A stretch of DNA of 64,000 bases from Marinibacterium anthonyi (GCA_003217735.2 CP031587.1:116237-180236); one strand, 5' to 3'; positions 42,695 to 53,482 are shown, counted from the first letter of the stretch. Notes: generated by a model not told the origin, from the sequence alone. Numbers and translations are program-made.

Positions 42695-44326
42695 CTATGC
42701 GGCCCCGGCCGCGTCGCGGCCCGCCATCCTGTCGCTAAGCCAGTCGACCGACATCTCGGGCACCGACTCCAGCAGCTTTTCGGTGTAGGGCGCGTGGGGC
42801 GGCGCAAAGATCTGGTCCTTGGTGCCGGCCTCGACGATCCGGCCCTTGTTCATCACCACGACCCGGTCGGCGATGGCGTGCACCACGTCGATGTCATGGG
42901 TGATGAACAGGTAGGACACCCCCAACCGCGCCTGCAGGTCCTGCAGCATGCGCAGGATGTCGGCCTGCACCACCTGGTCCAGCGCCGATGTGACCTCGTC
43001 GCAGACGATCAGTTCGGGTTCCGCAGCCAGCGCCCGGGCGATGGCGATCCGCTGGCGCTGGCCGCCGGACAGCTGCGCGGGAAGGCGGTCGATATGGCTT
43101 TCGTCCATCTCGACCATGCGCAGCAATTCGAGGATCCGCGCCTCAAGCGCCCGGCCCCGCAGACCCTGGTAGAAACGCACCGGGCGGCCGATGATCTTGC
43201 GGATCGAATGGCGCGGGTTCAGCGCGGTTTCGGCGGATTGATAGATGATCTGGATCCGCTTCAGCAGCGCCTTGTCACGTCGATGCACCGTCGGCGGAAG
43301 CGGTTTGCCGTCATAAAGAAGCGTGCCGGCCTCGGCATCCTTCAGCCCGACAATCACCCGGCCCAGGGTCGACTTGCCCGACCCGGATTCGCCCACCAGC
43401 GCCACGGTCTGGCCGCGACCGACATCCAGGCTGATATCCATCAGCACCCGCGCCGTCCCGTAGGACACGGCGACATCGCGCACCGACAACAGCGCATCGG
43501 TCGACATCGCCCCGGCCGGCGCGTCGAGGTTGCGCACCGCCCAAAGGGTCCTGGTATAGGGATGTTCGGGCGCCGCCAGAATCTGGCGGATCGGCGCTTC
43601 CTCGACCACTTCGCCATAGCGCAGAACCGCGACACGGTCGGCCATCTGGGCAACGACGGCCAGGTCGTGGGTGATGTAGATCGCCGAGACGCCGAAATCC
43701 TCGATCGCCTGCTTGATCGACACCAGGACTTCGACCTGGGTGGTGACGTCCAGCGCGGTGGTGGGTTCGTCGAAGACGATCAGCCGGGGGCGGCAGATCA
43801 TCGCCATGGCCGTCATCGCCCGCTGCAGCTGACCGCCGGAAACCTGGTGGGGATAGCGTTGCCCGAAATGTTCGGGATCGGGCAGGCGCATGGCGCGGAA
43901 CAGATCGACGGCGCGCGCCTCGGCTTCGGCCCGGGTAAGCCCGCCGCGCTGGATGGCGACGCCGGTGATCTGGTCGATCAGCCGCTGCGCCGGGTTGAAG
44001 GCGGCGGCGGCGCTTTGGGCGACATAGGCGATTTCGGTTCCCCGCAGCGCGCGGCGCCTGGCCTCGGGCATGGCCAGCAGGTCGCGGCCGCCAAAGCGGA
44101 TGCTGCCGCCACAGGGCCGGCAGCCGGACTTGAAGAACCCAAGCGCGGCCAGCCCGATGGTCGACTTGCCGGCGCCGGATTCCCCCACCAGCCCCAGCAC
44201 TTCGCCCGGTTTCAGCGACAGGCTTACGCCCTTGACGATCTGGGTCCAGTCGTCGTTCAGCCGGGCTTCGATCCGCAGATCGTCGATTTCGATCACAGGG
44301 GCGGCGTCGGTGAGGGTGTCAGTCAT
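42695..44326 (-). CDS. ABC transporter ATP-binding protein with two fused ATPase domains (DppD-DppF type)
   Basis: A 543-residue protein with two complete ABC ATPase domains. The first has Walker A GESGAGKST, signature VSGGQLQR and FDEPTTALD. The second has [17 protein letters not shown] and CDEVTSALD, where the usual Pro after the Walker B Glu is Val. Such double ATPases replace separate DppD and DppF subunits. The start is ATG at 44326 with GAGGA upstream, or ATG at 44344 overlapping the permease stop. It serves the permeases at 44341 and 45227. Compare the 817-residue fusion at 18484, which includes a permease as well. Confidence 0.92.
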   Translation of the reverse strand: MTDTLTDAAPVIEIDDLRIEARLNDDWTQIVKGVSLSLKPGEVLGLVGESGAGKSTIGLAALGFFKSGCRPCGGSIRFGGRDLLAMPEARRRALRGTEIAYVAQSAAAAFNPAQRLIDQITGVAIQRGGLTRAEAEARAVDLFRAMRLPDPEHFGQRYPHQVSGGQLQRAMTAMAMICRPRLIVFDEPTTALDVTTQVEVLVSIKQAIEDFGVSAIYITHDLAVVAQMADRVAVLRYGEVVEEAPIRQILAAPEHPYTRTLWAVRNLDAPAGAMSTDALLSVRDVAVSYGTARVLMDISLDVGRGQTVALVGESGSGKSTLGRVIVGLKDAEAGTLLYDGKPLPPTVHRRDKALLKRIQIIYQSAETALNPRHSIRKIIGRPVRFYQGLRGRALEARILELLRMVEMDESHIDRLPAQLSGGQRQRIAIARALAAEPELIVCDEVTSALDQVVQADILRMLQDLQARLGVSYLFITHDIDVVHAIADRVVVMNKGRIVEAGTKDQIFAPPHAPYTEKLLESVPEMSVDWLSDRMAGRDAAGAA

Positions 44327-44340
44327 CGCGGGTCCGGTCC

Positions 44341-45216
44341 TCATTGGTCTTCGCTCAGCCCGCTGGCGCGGTTGAGCATCCAGTCGACGACGAAGTTGAT
44401 CGCCACGGTCAGCAATGCGATGGCGCCGGCCGGGATCAGGGGGGTGATGTCGCCCATGTTGATCAGGGGCGCGTTTTCACGCACCATCGATCCCCATTCC
44501 GCCGTTGGCGGCTGGATGCCGACCCCCAGGAACGACAGCGCGGCAATCGACAGGAAGACAAAACAGAAGCGCATTCCCAGTTCCGAGATCATCAGCGGCA
44601 TGATGTTCGGCAGGATCTCGTGGTTGATGCGCCACAGGATGCCTTCGCCGCGCACATAGGCCGCTTCGACGAAATCAAGGCTGGCGACGTTCAGCGCCGA
44701 GGCGCGCGCGATGCGGAAGATCTTGGTCGATGTCAGAACGGCGATGATCACGATCAGGTTCGGCACCGAAGATCCCAGGATCGTCAGAACCATCAGGATG
44801 AAGATCAGGTCGGGGATCGCCATCACCGCGTCGACGATCCGGCTGAGCACCTGGTCGACGATGCCGCCCAGCATGGCGGCCATCACGCCGAAGAAGCTGC
44901 CGATGACGAAGGCCAGCAGCGTGGTGATGAACGCGACCGAGATCGAGTTGCGCGCGCCGTAGACCAGCCGCGAGAAGAAATCGCGGCCCAGCTGGTCGGT
45001 GCCCAGCCAGAACTTGCCCGACCATTGTTCGAACGGGATGCGCGACACGACCTCTTGTTCGGCGTAGGGCGCGATCAGCGGGGCGAAGATGACGACGATG
45101 GCGTAGATCGCGATGATGAACAGGCCCAGCTTGGCGCGGAAGGGCGCGTTGCGCAGGGTGCGAAAGCGGGGCGTGGCCCGTCCGCTGTCTGCCGGGACGT
45201 TTGTGGTCTGGTCCAT
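44341..45216 (-). CDS. ABC transporter permease, DppC/OppC type
   Basis: Channel subunit of 291 residues with an N-terminal helix (AKLGLFIIAIYAIVVIFAPL), the GTDQLGRDFFSRLVYGAR signature of DppC proteins and the coupling region EAAYVRGEGILWRINHEILPN. It is 10 bases downstream of the DppB-type gene in the same operon. Confidence 0.92.
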   Translation of the reverse strand: MDQTTNVPADSGRATPRFRTLRNAPFRAKLGLFIIAIYAIVVIFAPLIAPYAEQEVVSRIPFEQWSGKFWLGTDQLGRDFFSRLVYGARNSISVAFITTLLAFVIGSFFGVMAAMLGGIVDQVLSRIVDAVMAIPDLIFILMVLTILGSSVPNLIVIIAVLTSTKIFRIARASALNVASLDFVEAAYVRGEGILWRINHEILPNIMPLMISELGMRFCFVFLSIAALSFLGVGIQPPTAEWGSMVRENAPLINMGDITPLIPAGAIALLTVAINFVVDWMLNRASGLSEDQ

Positions 45217-45226
45217 GTGTCGGCTC

Positions 45227-46195
45227 CTAGCGGGGGTGCAGCAGGCGGGGATTGCTGACGATCGATATCACGTCGGCGATCAGGTTCAGGACGATGTAGG
45301 TCACCGCGAAGATCAGCGCGCAGGCCTGGATCACCGGCACGTCGCGGTTGCGCACCGCGTCGACCATGGATTGCCCGATGCCCGGATAGACGAACACCAC
45401 CTCGACCACGACGACACCCGAGATCAGGTAGGCCAGGTTGATCGCGATCACGCTGGCGATGGGGCCAATGGCGTTGGGCAGCGCATAGCGCAGGATCACG
45501 CGTCCCTCGGGTTCGCCCTTGAGCCGGGCCATTTCCACGTAGGAACTGGCCATGACCCCCAGGATCGCGGCGCGGGTGTTGCGGATCATGTGCGCCAGCA
45601 CGACCAGCAGCAGCGTCATCACCGGCAGGATCATCCGGAACATCTGTTCGCCGAAGGTCATGCCGTTGCGGATCGCGGCGATCGACGGGAACATCTGAAG
45701 TTTCACCGCCAGCAGCATCATCAGCAGGTAGGCCAGGAAGAATTCCGGGAAGGAAATCGACGCCAGCGAGGTGGTCGACAGGAACTTGTCGATGAACCGC
45801 CCCCGCCAGCGCGCGCAGACGATGCCCAGACCCACGGCCAGCGGCACGGCGATCAGCGCGGTGGTGGCGGCCAGCAGCACGGTGTTCATCAGACGCGGCC
45901 CGATCACGTCGATGACCGGGCGGCCCGAGAACGATGTCCCCAGATCTCCGCGCAGGGCGTCCCACAGCCACAGGACGAAGCGTTGCGGCCAGGGCTGGTT
46001 CAGGCCCAGCTTGAGGCGCAGCGCATCGACCGCGTCGGGCGTGGCGTTCTGACCCAGGATGGCGGTTGCGAAATCGCCGGGCAGAAGGCTCACGGCGGAA
46101 AAGATGATGAGGGAGACGATCAGCAGGCTCAGCAGACCAAGGCCAAGCCGGCGGATCAGCATGGACAGGACGGGATTCTTCTTTGATGCCATCAA
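45227..46195 (-). CDS. ABC transporter permease, DppB/OppB type
   Basis: Channel subunit of 322 residues, with N-terminal helix RRLGLGLLSLLIVSLIIF, a GDLGTSFSGRPV loop and the coupling region EMARLKGEPEGRVILRYALPNAIG. It follows the binding-protein gene after an 85-base gap that holds two hairpins. Confidence 0.92.
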   Translation of the reverse strand: MMASKKNPVLSMLIRRLGLGLLSLLIVSLIIFSAVSLLPGDFATAILGQNATPDAVDALRLKLGLNQPWPQRFVLWLWDALRGDLGTSFSGRPVIDVIGPRLMNTVLLAATTALIAVPLAVGLGIVCARWRGRFIDKFLSTTSLASISFPEFFLAYLLMMLLAVKLQMFPSIAAIRNGMTFGEQMFRMILPVMTLLLVVLAHMIRNTRAAILGVMASSYVEMARLKGEPEGRVILRYALPNAIGPIASVIAINLAYLISGVVVVEVVFVYPGIGQSMVDAVRNRDVPVIQACALIFAVTYIVLNLIADVISIVSNPRLLHPR

Positions 46196-46216
46196 CAGGT
46201 TCCGGTTAAGGCAGGG

Positions 46217-46261
46217 CCTGTCCCGCGCGGGACAGGCGAAAGCCCGGCCCTTGCAGGCCGG
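46217..46261 (-). other. Two intercistronic stem-loops after the binding-protein gene
   Basis: A perfect 20-bp palindrome (46217-46236, arms CCTGTCCCGC/GCGGGACAGG) and a second hairpin CCGGCC-CTTGCA-GGCCGG (46244-46261) lie between the binding-protein stop and the first permease start on the minus strand. Neither is followed by a T-tract. Confidence 0.65.
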
Positions 46262-46280
46262 ACCGGTGTCGCGGAGCGCG

Positions 46281-47897
46281 TCAGGTGGTCATCCACCAGC
46301 GCTCGGTCATCCGCATGTTGTCGCAGGGCAGCAGGCCGCCGATCTGGCCGGTGCCGATATCGCTGGTCATCGCGTAGCGCCAGTTGACGAAGGCCACCGA
46401 CAGCACGCCGCCATCGTCGTGGATCAGCTGCTGCATCTCGGCGTATTTCTCGGCCCGCGCATCGTGGTCGGTTTCCAGCCGCGCGGACTTCTGCAGTTCA
46501 TCGAACTTGGCGTTCGACCAATGCGTGTTGTTCCACGGCGCATCCGACGTGTAGGCCGTGGTGAACAGCCAGTCCATCGTCGCCCGGCCGAACCAGTCGC
46601 AGCCGTTGAAGGGCTTCTTGAGCCAGACGTTTTCCCAGTAGCCGTCGTTGGCCTCGCGGATCACGTTGACCTTGATGCCCGCGGGCGCTGCATGTTCCTG
46701 GAACAGCACCGCGGCCTCGACCGCGCCCGGAAAGGCGGTTTCGGCGACCGAGAGATCCACGGTGACCTCGTCCAGACCGGACGCGGCCAGCAATTTCTTG
46801 GCCTTGTCGATGTTGTATTCGTGGATCGGCGGGGTTTCGGCAAAGAATTCCATGATCTCGGCGCAGGGCGTATCGTTGCCCTTCTTGCCGTCGCCCAGGA
46901 ACACCTTGTCGATGATGTCGTCCCGATCCATCGCGTATTTCAGCGCCATGCGCACGTTGGGATCGTCGAAGGGCGCCACCGATGTGTCCATGTCGAAGGT
47001 GAAGTGCCGCAGGCTGGGCACCCGTTCGATGCGCAGGTTCTTGTTGCGCGCCACCAGCGGTTCGTTGCGCACGTCGATGTCGCCGATCATGTGCACTTCG
47101 CCGGTCAGCAGCGCGTTCAGGCGCGCCGTCGCATCGGGGATGTTGATCAGCTCGAACCCGTCGAAATAGGGCTTGTTGTTCTTGTGGTAGTTCGGGTTCC
47201 GTTCCATCCGGACGGCGATGCCCGGTTCAAAGCTGTCCAACGTGAAAGCCCCGGTGCCGACGCCGCTGGCCCAGTCGATGCCGTCGCCGGTTGCGTTGGC
47301 CGGGAAGACCGACAGGTGGTAGTCGGTCAGCAGATAGGGCAGGTCGGCCGACCCGTCGTTCAGCGTGATGATGACCGTATCCGGCCCGTCCGCCTCGACG
47401 CTGGCGAACTGCTTGGTGATCGCCAGAGCCCCCGAAGACGATCCTTCGCCCATGTGGTGCATCAGCGACAGGCGCACGTCCTCGGAGGTCAGGTCCTTGC
47501 CGTTGTGGAAGGTCACGCCCTTGCGCAGCTTGAACACCCACTTGGTCGCGTTGTCCGCAGGTTCGACGCTTTCGGCCAGGTCGCCCACGACCGACCCGTC
47601 GGGCATCAGCTCCATCAGGTTGTTGCAAAGCGAGCCGTTGAAGGCGGTGCCGGTAAAGCTGGTGGCCCAGGTTGCGGGATCCAGCGAGTCGTTCTGCGAG
47701 CCGTTCTGCAGACCGAAACGGGCAAAGCCGCCGCGCTTGGGTTCAGACGCCTGCGCGCGGGCCAGACCGGGCGCGCCGATGGTGGCACCGGCCGCCATGA
47801 GCGCCGTGGCACGGGCGATGAATTCTCGGCGGGAGATGGCGCCGATGCGCAGTTTTGCAGTGAGAGCCTGCAATTCTCGTTGTTGTGGCGTAGTCAT
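46281..47897 (-). CDS. ABC transporter substrate-binding protein, family 5, Tat-exported
   Basis: Receptor of 538 residues. The N-terminus carries a twin-arginine signal, SRREFIARATALMAAGA, with cleavage near residue 50 after LARA, so it is likely folded before export, unlike the Sec-dependent receptors at 9164 and 15778. The mature part has WVFKLRKGVTFHNGKDLTSEDV and GTGAFTLDSFEPG, typical of the family. It is the first gene of its operon; the ATG at 47897 gives the standard Tat signal spacing. It is divergent from the amidase gene across a region with an 18-bp inverted repeat. Confidence 0.92.
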   Translation of the reverse strand: MTTPQQRELQALTAKLRIGAISRREFIARATALMAAGATIGAPGLARAQASEPKRGGFARFGLQNGSQNDSLDPATWATSFTGTAFNGSLCNNLMELMPDGSVVGDLAESVEPADNATKWVFKLRKGVTFHNGKDLTSEDVRLSLMHHMGEGSSSGALAITKQFASVEADGPDTVIITLNDGSADLPYLLTDYHLSVFPANATGDGIDWASGVGTGAFTLDSFEPGIAVRMERNPNYHKNNKPYFDGFELINIPDATARLNALLTGEVHMIGDIDVRNEPLVARNKNLRIERVPSLRHFTFDMDTSVAPFDDPNVRMALKYAMDRDDIIDKVFLGDGKKGNDTPCAEIMEFFAETPPIHEYNIDKAKKLLAASGLDEVTVDLSVAETAFPGAVEAAVLFQEHAAPAGIKVNVIREANDGYWENVWLKKPFNGCDWFGRATMDWLFTTAYTSDAPWNNTHWSNAKFDELQKSARLETDHDARAEKYAEMQQLIHDDGGVLSVAFVNWRYAMTSDIGTGQIGGLLPCDNMRMTERWWMTT

Positions 47898-48038
47898 TCT
47901 TATCCCTGTCTTGAACGGTTCGGTCGCTCGCAGCCTCGGCGCCCCGGCCACCGAAACGGTGCACGAACGGGCGCCGCGCGGATGAACGTGGCATGCCCTG
48001 ACATCTATTCAGCGGGTTTTCCGCCTGTCAATAATTTC

Positions 48039-48056
48039 TGATTGACTAATCAATCA
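48039..48056. promoter_or_regulatory. 18-bp inverted repeat, likely TetR-family operator (site 1)
   Basis: TGATTGACTAATCAATCA has perfect 7-base arms (TGATTGA, TCAATCA) and a 4-base centre. It lies in the 213-base divergent region between the Tat-exported receptor gene and the amidase gene, 55 bases before the amidase start. The same 18-bp layout recurs at 59837-59854 before the aminotransferase. The TetR gene at 52481 is encoded between the two sites. Confidence 0.65.
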
Positions 48057-48110
48057 TTTTGAAACCTAGGTTGGGCCAATGTTCAATTTTCGGGATCAGG
48101 ATCCATCTCC

Positions 48111-49538
48111 ATGACAGACCAGTCGCTCTGCTACCTTGGCGCGGCCGAGGCCATTCGCATGTTCAAGGCAGGCAGCCTTTCGCCGGTCGAATTGATGCAG
48201 GCCCACCTGGACCGGATCGACGCGGCGGACGGCACCGTCAACGCCGTGTGCTTCACCTATGGCGACGAGGCGCTGGAAAAGGCCCGCGCGGCCGAGGCCC
48301 GGTATGCCAGCGGCGACGCCCTGCCGCTGGACGGCCTGCCCACCGCCTTCAAGGACGAGAACATGATCGAGGGCAAGGTGACCACCTACGGGTCCCTGCT
48401 GTACAAGGATCATGTCGCCACTTCGACCACGCCGGTCGTCGAACGCCTGCTGGCCGCCGGGGCCATCGCGCACGCCCGCACCACCACGCCGGAATTCTCC
48501 TGCGAAGGTTTCACCCACTCCAAGCTGTGGGGCGTGACGCGCAATCCCTGGAACACCGAATACACTCCCGGCGGATCCTCGGGCGGGTCGGGCGCGGCGC
48601 TGGCCAGCGGCATGGCGGCACTGGCCACCGGGTCCGACATCGGCGGATCGATCCGCATTCCGGCTTCGGCTTCGGGCGTGGTCGGCTTCAAACCGCCCTA
48701 TGGGCGCAACCCGTCGACCCCGCCCTTCAGCCTGGATTTCTACAACCACCCCGGCCCGATGGCGCGCAGTGTCGAAGATTGCATGATCATGCAGAACGTC
48801 ATGTGCGGCCCGCATCCCCATGATATCGCCACTGTCCGCCCCAAGCTGGACCTGACGCCCGACCGCAGCGGCATCAAGGGCATGAAGATCGCGTATTCCA
48901 TGGACCTGGGCTTTTACGAGGTCGACACCGACGTGCAGCGCAACACACTGGCCGCGCTCGACGTTCTGCGCCACCTCGGTGCCGAGGTAGTCGAGGTCGA
49001 CCTGGGCTGGACAAAGGCCACAGAGGATGCCGCCGATCAGTACCTGGCGACGCTCTTCGGCGCCTGGATCTCGGACTACCTGGGCGAACATGCCGACACG
49101 CTGACCAAGTATGCCCGCACCTTCGGCGAACAGTCGCAATCGGTCACCAACAAGCAGTTCCTCGCCTCGCTCAACGTGGCGGGATCCATGTACGACACGT
49201 TCGGCCCGCTGATGGAGCAATTCGACGCCTTCATCTGCCCCACCACCGCCCTGCCCGCCGTGCCGGCCGATTTCGACCCCTCCGAGGGGTTGGAAATCAA
49301 CGGCAAGCCGGTGCACCCGCGCCACGGCTGGATCATGACCTACCCGTTCAACATGCTCAGCCGCTGCCCGGTTCTCAGCGTGCCGACGGGCCATGCGACC
49401 AACGGCGTGCCCACGGGAATGCAGATCGTCGGCCGCACCTTCTGCGATGGCGACGTGTTCAAGGTCGCAATGGCGTTCGAAGAGGCGGTCGGCGGCTGGT
49501 ACGGCTCGGCCGACAAGCGCCCCGTCCTGACCGCCTGA
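48111..49538 (+). CDS. Amidase, amidase-signature family
   Basis: Serine hydrolase of 475 residues that cleaves amide bonds. The Ser-cisSer-Lys triad is readable: Lys81 in TAFKDEN, Ser156 in PGGSSGGSG and Ser180 in GSDIGGSIRIPA. The length fits the family. Substrate unknown; the position next to a receptor gene and an acetylpolyamine deacetylase-like gene suggests a step on an imported N-acyl compound. First gene of a plus-strand operon of three. An inverted repeat upstream probably controls it. Confidence 0.92.
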   Translation: MTDQSLCYLGAAEAIRMFKAGSLSPVELMQAHLDRIDAADGTVNAVCFTYGDEALEKARAAEARYASGDALPLDGLPTAFKDENMIEGKVTTYGSLLYKDHVATSTTPVVERLLAAGAIAHARTTTPEFSCEGFTHSKLWGVTRNPWNTEYTPGGSSGGSGAALASGMAALATGSDIGGSIRIPASASGVVGFKPPYGRNPSTPPFSLDFYNHPGPMARSVEDCMIMQNVMCGPHPHDIATVRPKLDLTPDRSGIKGMKIAYSMDLGFYEVDTDVQRNTLAALDVLRHLGAEVVEVDLGWTKATEDAADQYLATLFGAWISDYLGEHADTLTKYARTFGEQSQSVTNKQFLASLNVAGSMYDTFGPLMEQFDAFICPTTALPAVPADFDPSEGLEINGKPVHPRHGWIMTYPFNMLSRCPVLSVPTGHATNGVPTGMQIVGRTFCDGDVFKVAMAFEEAVGGWYGSADKRPVLTA

Positions 49539-49547
49539 CCCCTATCG

Positions 49548-49566
49548 GGCCCGGTCCGGCCGGGCC
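49548..49566 (+). other. Short intercistronic stem-loop between amidase and deacetylase genes
   Basis: GGCCCGG and CCGGGCC form a 7-bp stem around a TCCGG loop, ten bases after the amidase stop. No T-tract is present. Confidence 0.45.
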
Positions 49567-49581
49567 GAACGGAGATCCCGG

Positions 49582-50609
<1,028 letters not shown>

Positions 50610-50613
<4 letters not shown>

Positions 50614-51824
50614 CCCCCGGAAATACCCTTGGCAATACTCCCGGCAATATCCCTGGCAAACGCCTGTCGGGCACCGGCCTGCCATCGGATCGCACGGCTG
50701 TTCTGGGCAACTGGCGCACCGGGCCGCACAATCACTGGGCGTTTCACAACGTCAGCCAGCTGCTGACCACCCAGGTCATCGACCGCCGTCCGGGCGATTT
50801 CCTGCCCCTGGGCGAGGCACCGCAGGACCTGGGCGCGCTTGCATATGACAGCGCGGCGGGGCGGCGGACCGTCAACGCCATGCTGACCGAATCCGACACC
50901 GACGGGTTCCTGGTGCTGCATGACGGCAAGGTCGCCTTCGAATATTACGCTAACGGCATGTCGCCATCCGCGCGGCACATCATGTTCTCGGTCAGCAAGT
51001 CCGTCCTTGGCATGCTGTTCGGCATCCTGACCGACCGCGGCATCGTCGACCCGGACCAGCCGGTCATCGACATCCTGCCCGAACTGCGCGGATCGGGATA
51101 TGACACCGCCCTGCTGCGCCACGTGCTGGACATGTCGGTCGCCGTCAACTTCGCCGAGGACTACGCGGTGGTGGGCGGCGATGTCGACCTTTACCGCCGG
51201 GCCAACGGCTGGGATCCGACGGCCGAACCGATCGACCACTCGGGGCGCGACATGCTGGCCCGCTTCGGGCCCAACGGCAAGGAACAGGGCGAGGAATTCC
51301 ATTACGTGTCGCCCAACACCGATGTCGCCGCCTGGATCGCGGAACGGATCACCGGGCGCAGCTATGGCGAGCTTTTGCAGGACCACCTCTGGCAGCCGAT
51401 GGGCGCGGAATATTCCGCCTTCATGACGGTCGACCGCTTTGGCACGGCCCGCGCGGCGGGCGGGCTGAACGCGACGCTGCGCGACATGGGGCGGATCGCG
51501 ATGATGATGACGGATCACGCGGCCGTTCAGGGTGTCGTGCCCAAGGCGTTCCTGGACGAGACCTATCAGCAGGGCGATCACCAGGCCTGGGCGCGCAGCC
51601 GGCTGGCCGGCTACATCGAGGGCGGGCGCTATCGCAACAAGTGGTACGTGAAGCCCGGGCCGGAACAGGCGGCGCTGGCCATCGGGATCCACGGGCAATG
51701 GCTGTACGTGAACCGCGACAAGGGCGTTGTCATCGTCAAGCAAAGTTCGCAGCCCCTGCCCTACCAGGCGGACAGCGACGTGATCATCATGGCCGCCTTC
51801 GACGCGATCGCGCGAGAATTCTGA
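50610..51824 (+). CDS. Serine hydrolase, beta-lactamase-like (class C / esterase family)
   Basis: A 404-residue protein of the beta-lactamase-related serine hydrolases. The S-x2-K motif is Ser127-V-S-Lys130 in MFSVSKSVLG. A YVSPNT segment stands for the second Tyr/Ser-x-Asn motif, and GIHGQW near the C-terminus could be the third. Members include 6-aminohexanoate-dimer hydrolase and esterases, so a cleaved amide or ester is likely. No signal peptide. The first 17 residues contain a near-repeat, NTLGNTPGNIPG, produced by a short tandem DNA repeat. The start overlaps the previous stop (ATGA). Confidence 0.87.
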
Positions 51825-51839
51825 CCCGGTCGACGCCCT

Positions 51840-52481
51840 TCAGAAATCGTCGGGGAAGAAGCACCGCATATAGGCAAAGCAGGCCTCTTTCGCTTGGCCC
51901 TGCCCTTCCTTGCCCGCCGTCGCCATCACCAGGTTGGTGATCCAGTAGCCATCGATCATCGCGTTCAGCGACCGCGAGATCTGGGCGGCGTCCACTTCGA
52001 TCCCGCGGGCCTTGGCCAGCATGTCGATGTCGTCGCGGGTGGTGGTGAAATAGTATTCCTTCAGCTCGGCCAGCCGCGCGCGGTACTTGGACACGCGTAC
52101 CGCCTCGGCCCAGTAGGCGATCCAGACGGAAATCCGCTTGGCGTTGGAAATCTTGCCGTCGAAGTCGCTTTCGATCATCCGCCGGATCCGTTCGCCCGGC
52201 GTCAGGTCCAGCTGGTTGTTCTTCGTCAGAAAGGTCTCGTATTCCTCGGCCATGTGGTCGAGCGCGGCAAAGATGATCCCGTCCTTCGACTTGAAGTGAA
52301 AGGCCACCACACCATAGCTGCAATTGGCCTCGGCCGCGATGGTCGAGATGGTGATGCCGGTCAGCCCCCGGCTGCCGATGACCTTGACGGCAGCCTCAAG
52401 AAGGCTTTGCCGCCGTTCCTGAACCTGGTCTTCGCGCTTTTGCGGCGTCTTCTTCGTCTTGCGTTTGGGCTGGGTGTCCAT
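51840..52481 (-). CDS. TetR family transcriptional regulator (BetI-like)
   Basis: Regulator of 213 residues. After a Lys-rich tail, the helix-turn-helix is at about 30-70 (GLTGITISTIAAEANCSYGVVAFHFKSKDGI). The C-terminal ligand domain resembles BetI-type proteins, including WIAYWAEAVRVSKYRARL. It is convergent with the serine hydrolase gene and separate from the minus-strand operon that follows. It is the only local TetR gene, and the two 18-bp inverted repeats at 48039 and 59837 are the expected kind of site. The ATG at 52481 is chosen over a TTG eleven codons upstream. Confidence 0.88.
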   Translation of the reverse strand: MDTQPKRKTKKTPQKREDQVQERRQSLLEAAVKVIGSRGLTGITISTIAAEANCSYGVVAFHFKSKDGIIFAALDHMAEEYETFLTKNNQLDLTPGERIRRMIESDFDGKISNAKRISVWIAYWAEAVRVSKYRARLAELKEYYFTTTRDDIDMLAKARGIEVDAAQISRSLNAMIDGYWITNLVMATAGKEGQGQAKEACFAYMRCFFPDDF

Positions 52482-52617
52482 CGCTTCGTTCCATCCGGGG
52501 AGGTCGTCCGCCAACCGAAGACCCCCCTGTTGCTTCAGGCGTCAGGGTTCAACCGCTTTAGGTTTTCGCCGGCTCTATTGTCAATTCCCGGAGTCTTCCG
52601 GGCATTTCCTGCGTATT

Positions 52618-53478
52618 TCAAACGGTTTCCAGGCGCAGGAAAGCCGCCGCGTTATCATGCACCCATTTCTGTCGAATGTCGGACGAAAGTCCCAGGGCAT
52701 CAAGCTCGGCCAATGCGGCTTCGGGCGGCATCATCGGAAAGCTGGATCCAAAGATCATCTTGTCCTTCAGAATGGTGCGCCCGTATTGCAGCAGCGGCTC
52801 GTATCCCGAATGCGCCTTGGCCAGCAGTTTCGGCCGCACGGCCAGCACGCCGATGTAAAGGTTGGGATGCCGCCAGGACACGCCGATCAGCTCGTTCACC
52901 CAGGGCCAGCCCGGCGGCGAGGCGCAGACGCGCAGGCCCGGAAAGCGCACCATCACGTCGTCCAGGTATTCCGGTTTGCCATAGGTCATCGGCACGGCGG
53001 TCGAGAAATTGATGCCGCAATGGATGTTCACCGGCACGTCCAGCTCGACCGCCTTTTCGTACAGCGGGAACAGCATCGGATCGTTGGGCGTCAGCTTCAG
53101 CTCGAAGCACTGCAGGTTGAGGCCCTTGAGCCCCAGTCCGGTGATCGCATGTTCGAATTCCGCGACCGCCGCCGCGCCCTTGTGCGGATCGACCCCGGCA
53201 AAGCCGATGAAGCGCGGCCCATGGGCCTTGCAAAAGGCGGCGACGTCTTCGTTGGCGATGCGAAACCCGAAGGTGGTCGTCAGATCCCGCGCCTTCAGCA
53301 CCACGTGGCGGGCCTCCATCGCATCGTACATCGCCAGATAGCCGTCCAGCTCGCGCGCGGCGTTGCTTTGCTTGGCCTGCGCCTCGCTGGCGGCATAGAC
53401 CCGGCGGTAGTTCTGCAGGTGCGGCGCCTGCGGGTTGAATTCCGGCGTGGGCGGGCGGCTTGAGAAATCGATCAGCAT
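52618..53478 (-). CDS. Amidohydrolase 2 family protein
   Basis: Metal-dependent hydrolase or decarboxylase-like protein of 286 residues. The barrel shows GFAGVDPHKG, VNIHCGINFS and GSSFPMM, which match the amidohydrolase-2 (ACMSD-like) group, where the final strand normally offers a catalytic Asp (GSDFP). Here that position is Ser (GSSFP), and the N-terminal HxH is not evident, so the active site is atypical. Four bases separate it from the oxidoreductase gene upstream, so it is cotranscribed. Function uncertain. Confidence 0.78.
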   Translation of the reverse strand: MLIDFSSRPPTPEFNPQAPHLQNYRRVYAASEAQAKQSNAARELDGYLAMYDAMEARHVVLKARDLTTTFGFRIANEDVAAFCKAHGPRFIGFAGVDPHKGAAAVAEFEHAITGLGLKGLNLQCFELKLTPNDPMLFPLYEKAVELDVPVNIHCGINFSTAVPMTYGKPEYLDDVMVRFPGLRVCASPPGWPWVNELIGVSWRHPNLYIGVLAVRPKLLAKAHSGYEPLLQYGRTILKDKMIFGSSFPMMPPEAALAELDALGLSSDIRQKWVHDNAAAFLRLETV

Positions 53479-53482
53479 GGGG

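Noticed and set aside
41231..44659. 1142-residue plus-strand frame opposite the GMC oxidoreductase and ABC genes
   Set aside because: Its length comes from G+C-biased third positions; it has no fold signature and would overlap three well-supported genes.
46217..46236. 20-bp palindrome considered as a regulator site or terminator
   Set aside because: It lies between cotranscribed genes, has no T-tract and fits the hairpins found after other receptor genes.
50616..50660. Short tandem repeat at the serine-hydrolase start considered as a phase-variable tract
   Set aside because: The units (about AATACCC/TGGC) are imperfect and in frame; no unit would shift the reading frame in a simple way.
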